Shown in pieces: positions 10,861 to 21,400 of a stretch of 64,000 nucleotides of DNA. Within the stretch, counting starts at the first letter, position 1, and each line of letters starts with the position of its first letter. A program made the position numbers and the translations under genes. The notes under the pieces were generated by a model. That model saw only the letters and a list, made by a program, of their open reading frames with translations, had not been told where the DNA came from and did not search any database. The DNA lies in assembly GCF_922984935.1 (NCBI RefSeq), contig NC_060075.1, positions 58,981,501 through 59,045,500 on the forward strand, read 5' to 3'. Origin of the DNA: Meles meles. Taxonomy: Eukaryota; Chordata; Mammalia; Carnivora; Mustelidae.

Positions 10861-11841
10861 TTTTTTTTCTCATGTTTCACATGCTCTTGCTGAAAGAGCT
10901 GGGTGTCACTGTTGGTAGAGAGACTGTGCTGACTTAATTACATACCAGAAAGGAACTAAACACAAAGGACGACAGCAAGGCAAAAAAGTTGAATGAAAGA
11001 AGGCATAAACAAAATAACGCTGTCTGCACCCGCTTCAAAGACGGGCAAAATGACTGCTGTCAGAACGCAGGATGATTTATGCTGAGGAGGTGAAGGTGGA
11101 GATTGGGAAAGGCATGGGAGTGACTCCGGAATTCTGCTAATGTTTCCTGTCTCGTTGGATGGCTAGTTACGCAGGTGTGCTGTTTCTATTCAAGCCATAA
11201 ACTATGCATTTTTATTTATTTACCGATGAATAATTGAAACCCACAAAACCAAAGTGTAGAGATTTTAAATGTGGAAAGATTAGCTCTAAAAAGTTGTTTT
11301 TCACGAGAAATGTTTTACTCACACCTATTGTGCAAGAAGAGGGCCACGACAGTGGAGAAGCACCTATCCGGAGGGACCTAGACACCTCTTATCTTTCAAA
11401 AGTAATTGCTTGGACAGAAGTAATTGCTATTAGTTCAGAGAAGGTGAGGTCAGAGATGTTGAATCAGATGAGCCTAGGACACCATATTGGCTCTAGTCAG
11501 ACGATTCTAGAGCCAGGCAAGACCTGAGGTGTTTCCAGACTGCTTTATCTTCACTTGAAAATGAAATATTTTACTCCCCTAATCTTATAATTTTATACAT
11601 TGGATCTGCTGAATTTCATATCTTGAGAGGCTAACAGTTTTAAATTTCTGATTAAAATGATACTGCCTTGAACTCTGTCCCAAATGGAGTAAAATGCATT
11701 CAAATGTATAAATGCAAATTCAGAAGGTAAGACCACATTGTGTTAAAAATATTCAAATTCTTTGACCCAAATTCCATTTCTATTTTTCTAAATAAGTATA
11801 GATAAAGATTTATGTGAAAATATTTGGAATGGTTATTTTTA

Positions 11842-12068
11842 TTTTATTTATATTTTTTATATATATATATATTTATTTATTTATTTTTCAAAGATTTTAT
11901 TTATTTGAGACAGAGAGAGAGAACACAAGAGGGGGGAGTGGCATGGAGAGAGAGAAGCAGGCTTCCGGCTGAGCAGGGAGCCTGATGCAGGGCTGGAATC
12001 CCAGGACCCTGACATCATGAACTGAGCCGAAGGTAGCCGCCTAACCAACTGAGCCACCCAGGTGCCCC
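11842..12068 (-). mobile_element. CAN SINE with AT-rich tail
   Basis: Minus-orientation SINEC; the tail at 11842-11890 contains a short (TA)n and a TTTA run. The target-site duplication is imperfect: 'ttggaatggttattttta' at 11824-11841 and 'ttgaacggttattttta' at 12069-12085. Confidence 0.93.
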
Positions 12069-12394
12069 TTGAACGGTTATTTTTAAAAGCAATAAGTTAT
12101 AAAATGTCTTTATATTGAACCATAGAATCATAAATATGTCCCATATATAGCATGAACAATTATATGTATTGTAAAATCATGTTTTTGAAGTTATTAATGT
12201 GGTAAAATGTTACAGAATAATATTTAATAAAGAGTAGGACATAATTGATGTAGATGGACTTATTGTTTAAAGAATTAAGCAAAACCATATTTGTAAAAAT
12301 GTAAAAATCTTGGAAGTGCTCATCTCTGTGGCAGAAAACTGTGTAAGTTTCTTCCAAATTTTTTTTCCAAAATAAACATGCTTTAGTTTTTTTA

Positions 12395-13060
12395 AATTAA
12401 TGAGGCATTGCATGTTCTTTCTAAAGAAATTCAAGTATACAGAGTAAGAAGAAAAAAATTCTCCTTCTTTCAGCACTGCCCAAGACTAATGCAAAAATAA
12501 CAAATATTAGAAAATACCATTCCCTTTCCACGTATTTGTAAAGATACATTGTATAAACACAGCTTTCCTTAATGGGGAAAATATTCTTTTTAACTTGCAT
12601 TTTCCTTTGAGGATATATTATGAACAAGTTTTTGGATACCTCATTCCCTGATATGGATTTATCACAACTTATTCCACTCATTCCTTTCTCAGACATTTTA
12701 TTATTTTTTTAAGATTTATTTATTTATTTGAGAGAGAGAGAGACAGAGAACAGGGGAAAGGGGGAGAGGGAGATAATATACAAATAGCCTCCTGCTTAGC
12801 ACAGAGCCCATCTCGGGGTGGGTTTGATCCCACAATCCATGAGATCAAGACTAGAGCTGCAACCAAGAGGCAGACACTTAACCAACTGAGTCACCCATGC
12901 GCCACCCCTCAGACATTTAGACACAGACATTTTAAGAATGTCTCAGTTCCTTCCAGTTTCATCAATAGAATAATCACTGCACATATGTCTGTGGGTACAC
13001 CTATGGGATGGATTCCAGAATGGAAAGGCTGAGTCAAAGTATATGCGTTTTTTTTTAAGT
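12395..13060 (-). repeat. old L1 3'-region-like sequence
   Basis: Phrases such as 'aagaaattcaagtatacaga' and, after the SINE, 'aataatcactgcacatatgt' and 'gaatggaaaggctgagtcaa' recall the reverse complement of an old L1M-type 3' UTR. Divergence is high, so the family and limits are uncertain. It is split by the SINE at 12700-12907. Confidence 0.4.
12700..12907 (-). mobile_element. CAN SINE
   Basis: Minus-orientation element, head 'gagtcacccatgcgccacc'. The target-site duplication 'ctcagacattta' is at 12688-12699 and 12908-12919. Confidence 0.93.
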
Positions 13061-13254
13061 GTTAATATTTATTGCCAAATTTTAACTCAAAAGGCTGTGT
13101 GCAAAAGGTAAGAACCCATTTTTCCCACACACAGTACTGTGGATTATTGGTTTTAGGAATTTTTTCTAACAGAGTGAGTAAAATATTTTATCTTATTATT
13201 TTGCACAAACATAGGGGAGAAAAGGAGTATAGGTGTGGGACTCAGAAGGTGGGA

Positions 13255-13345
13255 CCTTAGTTCCATCTTGGTCGCTAACTTTAAGGCCTCAGATCACTCC
13301 GTGCCTTTCTAGGTTTCAGTGTGGTCACTTTTGATACAGTGGGAA
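13255..13345 (+). repeat. MIR remnant
   Basis: 'gtcgctaactttaaggcctc', 'tttctaggtttcagtgtggt' and 'gatacagtgggaacaaag' follow the MIR core in its sense order (locate-lose-tail structure around CCTCAGTTTCCTCATCTG). Weak similarity. Confidence 0.45.
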
Positions 13346-14939
13346 CAAAGTCAAATATCCTCTAACACACTTTTAATTCGTGATCTCCTAATATGAAGGG
13401 GAAATTCTCTTACTCATTGATGTATAAAATTAAACATGATGTATATAAAGTAAGACATAAAAATTGAAAAAATTTTATTACAAATTGCAATATTCAAAAT
13501 TTTACCTTTAATGTCTATTTTTGTCAAATATCAAATACATATTTAACTTAATACACTTCTGAAATATGCCACTTTTCGTAATTGGCAGTCAGCACTTATC
13601 AAATTAGATGGCCAAATTCATGTTCCAACTAAAATTTTTCATTTTCCATTCAAATAAACACATTAGCATGAACTCTAGGATGCGACTACCACTTCGTAAT
13701 TCTAATTTTTAACTAGGAGAAAGGGTAGGTAGATAACGGAGGCCTGTCATGAACCAATGGCCTGGAAGGTATCAGACTCCTCTCCCTTCAAGTTCCTGCT
13801 TTTCCCTCACAGGACTATTCTAGAAGAACAACACATTCTAGAATTGTCCCTTTGTTTAGTACCAGGTGGTTTCCATCTCCATAATAGGAGACAAATTAAT
13901 ATTGTCTTTTATAAAATAGAAGGGCAATTGTGAACAGCCAGACCGGAAAGGAAATCTAGTCTGGAAGAGGGGGCATTGCTCTGCAGAATTTCAAGAAAAA
14001 GAATATTGGACAGATGTCCATTCAGGGGTACTCTAATCACTCCGAGGTGCTGTAAAGCTCTTTATGCCTGGCTTAATTATTCTGTGCTTACTGTTTCCAG
14101 TGTAATGAAAATGACATTCTCACATACAGATGATTTTTCAAAAGGATCTATGCTGGGATAGAGAACCTGACAGTGCTCTAATGGGAAGAAAGGAATTCAT
14201 CAAACACTGAGTGTTTAAAATACAGGAGGAATCATCATGTCACAGATTTAGGTATGTGGTTAAGTCATAGGGAAAAGATCTCCTTTTCTTCTTGAGGACA
14301 AACAGGTAACCAGAAAGCTGTCTTTTGATTCAGGATGGTGACATGACAACATAAAGTTCTTCATGTAGTTAACTTGATGATGTTGTTTGCCAGGCATCCT
14401 CCTTGTTTCAACTCTTACTTAGGAAAAAATGTTTATCTTGGAGATAACTATTGCCCTGACAGCAACAGGTGCAGGCCTTAAGTTTTTCAAGAGTTAAGAA
14501 AGAGCTGTGTAATAAAACTATGAACTTTCATGAACAGGAAGATGCTTCACTGTTACTACTGAGGACAAGATAATTTAAAGACTAAACTCACCTAGTTAGA
14601 AATATAAACAAAGATCTATTTACATATGTACATCAATTAGCTCTCCTCCCAACTGGGAAGAAAGAGCGCTGAGGAGAACATGAGAAGTGTGGAACTATAC
14701 ATTTACATACTTAATAATTATTAATACTATCAACTCATGGTGTTAGTGCTAGTGTGCATGAATTTTGGTTTGACTTCTACTTCAGTATGAAGACAAGTGA
14801 AATGCGCTACTCATGGTGGTAGAAGAAACAGGGTTGACCATTCACAATGTTGGGTGGAGAAAAAAAGCGTAACAATGAGAGGTCATCTGCTTAAGAAGTC
14901 AGGTGCACTGAAGAAATAAAAGCTCTGAGAATATAAGCC

Positions 14940-15383
14940 CAGATTTTTAAAAAGCCATTTATTTTAAAAAACTGGTTTGTCAAATCACATACACAAGCAG
15001 ATACACAACTACCAAAGTGGCCCTGTTGTAGACACCAGTGGGGCGTTCACCACACAGTACCTGAAAAATACAGCTAAAAAAGAGTAGGAGTCTGTTGAGT
15101 ATTTAATTTCAGATACCTACTTGACTCCTCGTTGAATGGCTTTAAGTTAGCATATAGTGAGTGAGAGGTAGAGTCCCAAGAATAATAGCTGATGCCTCAG
15201 GGCTCCATTTAAAAACAAAACAAAAACAAAAACCATTTCCCCCCCCTCTGCACAAGGGAAGCCTATCCTATTTTTTTTTCTTCTTCTTTGTGAAAACAGA
15301 AGCCAAGTTTCTCTTCTCAAATGGTTCAGCATTCCCAGTAAAAGTGTTGTGTGGTAGCCTAGGTATTGTGCTTCATGTGCCAT
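14940..15383 (-). other. BZW2: BZW2 3' untranslated region
   Basis: The 3' UTR starts directly after the TAA at 15386-15384 and runs to about 14940, some 440 nt, judged from a single canonical AATAAA and the A-rich stretch that follows it on the minus strand. No repeat interrupts it. It contains a pyrimidine/G-rich stretch around 15238-15290 and a T-rich KEX-like run with no recognisable regulatory element. The exact cleavage site is inferred, not seen. Confidence 0.7.
14958..14963 (-). promoter_or_regulatory. BZW2: polyadenylation signal AATAAA of BZW2
   Basis: The plus strand reads tttatt, giving AATAAA on the gene strand about 420 nt past the stop codon. It sits inside TTTTAAAATAAATGGC. 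Cleavage would be expected 10-30 nt further, at about 14930-14948. Confidence 0.75.
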
Positions 15384-15412
15384 TTAATTTTCTTCACCTT
15401 CCGATTCGGATT
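15384..15412 (-). CDS. BZW2: BZW2 last coding exon (residues 411-419 and stop)
   Basis: On the minus strand the acceptor is ctctccctag, followed by 29 coding nt giving the end of Glu411, then SESEGEEN and TAA. The acidic tail continues the acidic AA-box 2 region of the W2 domain. A branch-point-like CTGAC lies about 20 nt upstream of the acceptor. A SINE pair begins only 49 nt upstream of the exon. Confidence 0.95.
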
Positions 15413-18400
15413 CTAGGGAGAGAAGAGAAAGTCAGGGATTTTATTCAGAGATTCCTTTAAAAATTTTTTTTAAAGATTTATTTATTTTGAGAGAGAGAGA
15501 GAGAGAGTGTGTGTGTGTGTGTGTGTACCAGTGGGTGGGGGGAGGGAGGGAAAGAATCATCAAGCAGACTCCCCAGTGAGTGCGGAGCCTGATGCAGGGG
15601 TTTGGTCTCACAACCCCCAAGATCATGACCTGAGACAAAACCACGAGTCAAGAGGCTTAACGGACCGAGCCACACAGGCCTCCATCCTTTTTAAAAAATT
15701 TTATTAAGTAAATTCTATGCCCAACGTGGGACTCCAACTCATGACCCTGAGCTGCATGCTCTGCTGACTGAGCCAGCTAGGTGCCCCCAGAGGTTCCTTT
15801 AAATAAAGTCATGAAAGAGTTTCTAATATGCTACCCCAATTCCCCAAAGACATTTTTGTGCCATAGGCATGCATTTACTAGAGAAGACAGTCATATGAGA
15901 GGACAGTAGGAAATTTCGGCTCCTTTTCGCTTTTCAATGAACTTTGCCTTTCTAAAAATGCAGTTTGCTCATAAATATTATTAGAGACTATAATTACTTT
16001 TACTCTTATGGGTAACCTAAAATAAACTACTCATGCTCAGTGGGATTCACTGTCATCCATTATTCTTCCACCTAGTGCTCCAATTTTAAATCCCAGTAAC
16101 TGGTTAAGGTGCTGTAAAAATCTATATAATCCCACAAAATGTAATTAAGCCAAAAATTCTCTTTTCCTTTCACAATGGCTGATGATTTATTCCTTTGTTC
16201 CCCATGAGAGTGGATAATTTAACAGGCTTTCTTTCTTTCTTTTTTAAAACCATATAGAACATTTCATTGCTTTGATTTCAGAAAGGAAGGCTAAGTTTGC
16301 AGGCAAGATGTTTGATATGGAAAAAACCCTAAGCACTTGAGTTTTAGGAAAGCAAAAGAAGTCTGTAGAAGAGGTGGATACCTTAAATTAGAGTGAGAAA
16401 GTATTTGCTAAATGGCCACCAAAGTTGTTAAATGGAATCATACCTTCCTCTGCGTTCTGTAGCCACTCAACAAATTTCTTCATCTGGTCAAGAAAAACAC
16501 TTTTGCCTTTGGCAACGTGTGCCTCTTTGTACCATTTCAATATTGCTTCTTCACTCAGTACATCAGCTGCAATTTCAAATCAAAGATTTCAAAGTTACTA
16601 TGTAAATGTCATGTTTTAAAGCAACTTTAGGTCTTATAAGTTAACAGAAAGCAATGATTTTAAATATTAAAAGCCCTGCTATGAAAGAAATCCATATCTG
16701 AAATTTATCAAGAAGACAGGAACCAAGCTCATTTCCATATAGCATGGTGCTGCGTTTTAGGAGTTTGCTTAGCAAATACCTTAGTGACGATGATGACGAT
16801 ATACATCTCATCAGGCCCGATACATTGCAAGCTTATCTGTGAGTCACTACTGGGACTTGGAAATCTTTTCCAGCACTAATGTGCTGGTAGGAAGTGGGTT
16901 ATTCTGTAATTTTGCAAATGAATCAGCAATTCCAGCAATTCAGAACACTCTGTGTTCTGCCAACTTCAAACACATCTTGATTAAGCAGCAACCTCAAATG
17001 ACTGGTCTTTTAAGGGGATTTACTCTCTTAGGAGAAAAAAAAAGGCAAATAAAAACACTAAGTTGAATATAATAATGCTATCAACAATTAAATGTGAAGA
17101 TGAGCTATCTGGGTGTATCACAGGACCAATACACACATTACTCAAAATTCTACATTTATTCTATCACTATGTCATGAATTTCCTATAACATAATATCCTA
17201 AGCCACAAGAGTAATATTTTCCTTGTACTCCATTAAGAGAAAAACAGAGACATTAGGTAGACTTCTTACAGGTTTCTAACAAAAAGTATTATCTATTGAC
17301 TACTCATTACCTTAAATTCTAAATTCCACAGATGTGTCATGAAACCCTCAAGGTACCATTAATTTAGACTACTTAATGTTAAGAATGGGGGGGGGACAGG
17401 AAAATAATTGTCTACACATTTGCAATGTTCCAATGGATATTCTTTTGGGATTTCAGAGTGAGAAATGAGATGGGAAGCAGATAAAAAGAATTTATTATTG
17501 TACCCAATGCCTGCCCAATCCATTATAATGCTGAAAAATCACACTAATACTGTTTTTGCAGTTAAAATATAATTTTAACTTACAAAAATGAGAAAAATAA
17601 TTTGATACTGTTTTCATTGAAATCATCACTGTTTTCATAACGAAAACCTGAAGTTTTTTTAAAAAGTTAATACCTGGCTTAGATTCAGTGGAAGAGATTG
17701 AATTGACTAAAAATGTCCATGATTGGTTTTAAGAAAATACCATGTTTGTTTCCTTTATTTTCATCATTAAATACATTACATTTTGCAGAGGAAGAAGGAA
17801 GTCTGGATTTGATCATTCCTAAGAACTGGGTGTAAAAATTATAATCAGGAGTCCTATAGAATTACTCTTAGCGTCTAGTCTTTAGCTTCCATTTCCACTC
17901 CCATCTCCACTCGGAGCGAAGAAAGAACTTTCCTGCCACTTGCCATCAAAGCCCAGTGTTTGTAGAGATGAGGAGCACACCTTCACAGCCAAGGAAGAGA
18001 CCTGTTCTTGTGTAAGACTGCTCTGCACAGATTTTTCAAGAACACTTACTGGCTCAAACATGGATTTTAAAGAAGTCCTTTTTATATAATTTGTCTCTAT
18101 AACATTTTTAGATACTTGTGATTCATTTTTTATAAGATGCTATTTATTCATTTATTTGAGAGAGAGGGCAACTGGGGAGCACAAGAGGGAGAGGGAGAAG
18201 CAGACTCTCCTGTTGAGCAGGGAGCCTGATGTGGGGCTCGGCCCCAGGACCCTGGGATCATGACCTGAGCCGACGGCAGTCACTTAACCAAGTGAGCAAC
18301 CCAGGCGCCCCAACCAAGATGCTTGTGATTTAAAGCACTTAATTTCCAAACTGTTTTGGTCATGCTCTCTATCAATAAGACAATTTTGAGCACGTACACC

Positions 18401-21400
18401 CAACATATGTTCTTCCGTTTATAAATTATATGCAAGTACTATAGAGCTATTACAATTTAATGGAATTTAAAATGTCACAAACACGCAGAGAAATACTATT
18501 TTACCTCCTCACTTTAATGAACTGTGCACGATAAAATGCTCATGGTGGAAAGCTGAACTAGACTGCAGGTGAAGGTGCCTCTTTGCCTCGGGTCTTCCTT
18601 CTGAAGATTGAGAGCTCATTCGTGTGTTTTATTGCCCCACAGAGGCCGAAAGAGGCCATGCAACTACTACATCACTGTTCAGCCACAGACACCAAATCAT
18701 TAGGTAAACTAATCAGATGCCCCGTCCACAGAAAATGAGACAAACCGCAAAGGTGAGTTCTCAAAAGAGCCTACTTTAGTAATGAATACTTGCCACAAGA
18801 CCAAATTTCTACAACCAGGAAATAAACCATAAGGAAGCAAACTACACAGGACAACTGCGGAAGCAAACCCAAACATTGAGTTGAAGAAGCACCTCAACTT
18901 CTGTTTAGTGAAAAGTGTAATCTAAAGAGGAAATAACTTTCTGAGGGATAGAGAACTTTTTCTCCCCCACTAAGGAAAATCGGGGAGATGAGTTCATCAA
19001 CATTGAACAACAGTGTTTGATGGGATCTCCCAGAAATGCTTTGCTAGGAATATAGAACATCAGTAAAAATACAGGAAGAAAAACACTCTACAAATGCAAG
19101 TAGAATTCCCTCAGATTACAAAATATTTTTCTCGGGGCGCCTGGGTGGCTCAGTGGGTTGAGCCGCTGCCTTCGGCTCGGGTCATGATCTCGGGATCCTG
19201 GGATCGAGTCCCGCATCGGGCTCTCTGCTCAGTGGAGAGCCTGCTTCCCTTCCTCTCTCTCTGCCTGCCTCTCTTGTGATTTCTCTCTGTCAAATAAATA
19301 AAATCTTTAAAAATATATATATATATATTTTTCTCCATTCTATGTAGCCGAATACTGTAGGTCCTTCCTCCAACATCCCATTGCTTTTCATCTCCCTCTG
19401 TGTGAGCCTTATTTTAGAAATGAAACAGTGACTATAATTCTCGGTTTTCTTCTATAGTCTGAAATTTAGGAGGTCAGGAACTATTTTACTCATCATCTCA
19501 TTTCCAGCATTTAATGGGAGGCCTGCCATCTACTATGCATTTGATAAAGTCTGATGCACAATTTCATCAATTTGATGAGAAAAACTACCTATTTCTCAAT
19601 TTGTAGAGTTAAAATTTAAATGTTGGGTTTTCATGAGAATCAAAGAGAAAATATCCTAGTGGTTTAAGTAGTTTAAGAATGGCAAAGCAGGAGGGAACAT
19701 TATTTAGATATTTAAGTTAAAATCCACATCACTTGTGGGGCACCTGGGGGGTCAGTTGGTTAAGTGTTCCACTCTTGGTTTTGGCTCAGATCATGATCTC
19801 AGGGTTATGGGATCGAGCCTTGCATCAGGCTCCCTGCTCAGCATGGAGTCAGCCTAAGGTTCCCTCTCCATCTGCCCTCTCCCAACTCATGCACTTGTAT
19901 GTGTGTACCCTCTCTCTAAAATAAATATGTAAATACAATCTTAAAAAAATATATTTAAGAAAAACCCAAAACCACGTCACTTAGAACTTAGGAGACTCAT
20001 TATTTTAGGGGTATCACACAGAGACACAAGTCAAAAATAATTTACCTTAAGAATGCTGAGAACACGTGGTGAAAGGGCCACTCAAGTTTTTTTAGGAGGA
20101 GAAAAGAAAGTTTCTTTCAGAAAAATATTCATGAGGGACAGAACTCAACCTAAGAACTATCTGCAAATAATACAATCTATGACAGAGGTACGACGGTACT
20201 CCAGAAGAGACTCTTCTATTTTTCTGATCTACATGCTGAGACTGGTACTTAGCTTTAGGAGGAAAGGAAGAGAAATAATTTTAAGAAGTGACTAATGTGA
20301 TGTCTGAAAATCAGCGATGGACTTACTATTTTTCTTATTGCATAGTAATATAAAAATCTAGATTTTAATATAGAAAGTGAATCTTGACTCAATGACCAGT
20401 CTCCACTTTTTTCCTTCATTCCTGAAAAGCACTATTTCTCACAGTTTATTCACTTTTATTCCCTTACTATTCACATGTTTAAAATAAAAACTTTCAAAAA
20501 TGGCATTCATTTAAAATAAGTAGGTTTGTCAAGGAGACACGGGGCATCATAGCCCCATTTCTGTTATCCTCAAGTTCTAGAAATACAGGGAAGGTGTGTG
20601 TGTACATAACAGAGAGAGATTAAATGAAAAAGGACACATTATTTCTATTACCTTTTTAAAAAACCTGCTTTGAAGCAGAATGTTCCTTACAATAAATAAA
20701 AGGAATCCACATCACTCACTACGGAAACAAACTAGATACTATTTGATATTTGTTGAATGTGTATGTGTACATGGAATTAATGTAAATATAATCTCGGAAT
20801 AGGTTACTACAGTGCACAGGATTTGTCATTTCTGGCATTCAGTAACCCTTTAGCCCACTGTCCTGACCAAAAATCTTGGCATCATCTGGAAATCTGTTAA
20901 AATGCAAATTTATGGGCCCAACCCTGGAGCTTTGGAACTAGAATCCCCACGGAATCTGTGTTTTAACAAGGTGATTCATACATGCAGTAGCACTGGGAAG
21001 AGTGTGTTAATACATACAAACTGTTCATCAAGCCTTTCTAGGCAGTTAAAATACAGAATAAGAACATCCAAACCCAGGGCACCTGGGTGACTCAGTCAGT
21101 TAAGTGCCTCCCTTTGGCTCAGGTCATGATCCCATGATTCCAAGGTCATGATCCTTGCAGGGAGCCTGCTTCTCCCTCTCCCTGCTGCTTCCCCTGCTTG
21201 TACTCTCTCTCCCCTTCAAATAAAGAAATAAAATCTTGAAAAAAAAAAAAAATAAGGACCATCTAAGTCCTTTTGGGGGGTGGGGGAGAGTACATCTCCT
21301 GGTACACAGGAGTTTGTCATGTAAAATTAAGTCAAAGAAAAAATACTATCCAAAAAAAGTAAGAAGGTAAACATAGTAACTCTTTTAACAGTAGGATGGA

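Larger units (their letters stand above)
1..14939. other. intergenic region downstream of BZW2
   Basis: No exon-like or conserved coding reading frame is recognisable here. Open frames are short and mostly run through SINEs, microsatellites or an old L1. The region holds about eleven CAN SINEs (nine in minus orientation), four MER5A-like hAT copies, one MaLR-like remnant, a 5'-truncated L1 3' end, a longer broken L1 and two tRNA-Gly-like fragments. Stretches such as 150-450, 900-1580, 2825-4020, 7730-8350, 10500-10690, 10860-11820 and 13400-14940 show nothing I can name. In human and other mammals the next gene downstream of BZW2 is TSPAN13, but none of it is visible here. Confidence 0.8.
15413..16443 (-). 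other. BZW2 terminal intron (1,031 bp)
   Basis: Bounded by donor GTATGA (16443 downward) and acceptor CCCTAG. It carries two SINEs in sense orientation to the gene at 15462-15683 and 15690-15787. The remainder, 15804-16443, holds no feature I can name. Confidence 0.9.

Noticed and set aside
11234..11527. 97-codon plus-strand frame in unique-looking sequence
   Set aside because: No start context, splice sites or recognisable similarity; composition like surrounding non-coding DNA.
19134..19210. tRNA-like heads of the CAN SINEs as tRNA genes
   Set aside because: They keep A/B-box-like parts but no cloverleaf; they are SINE promoters in decay.
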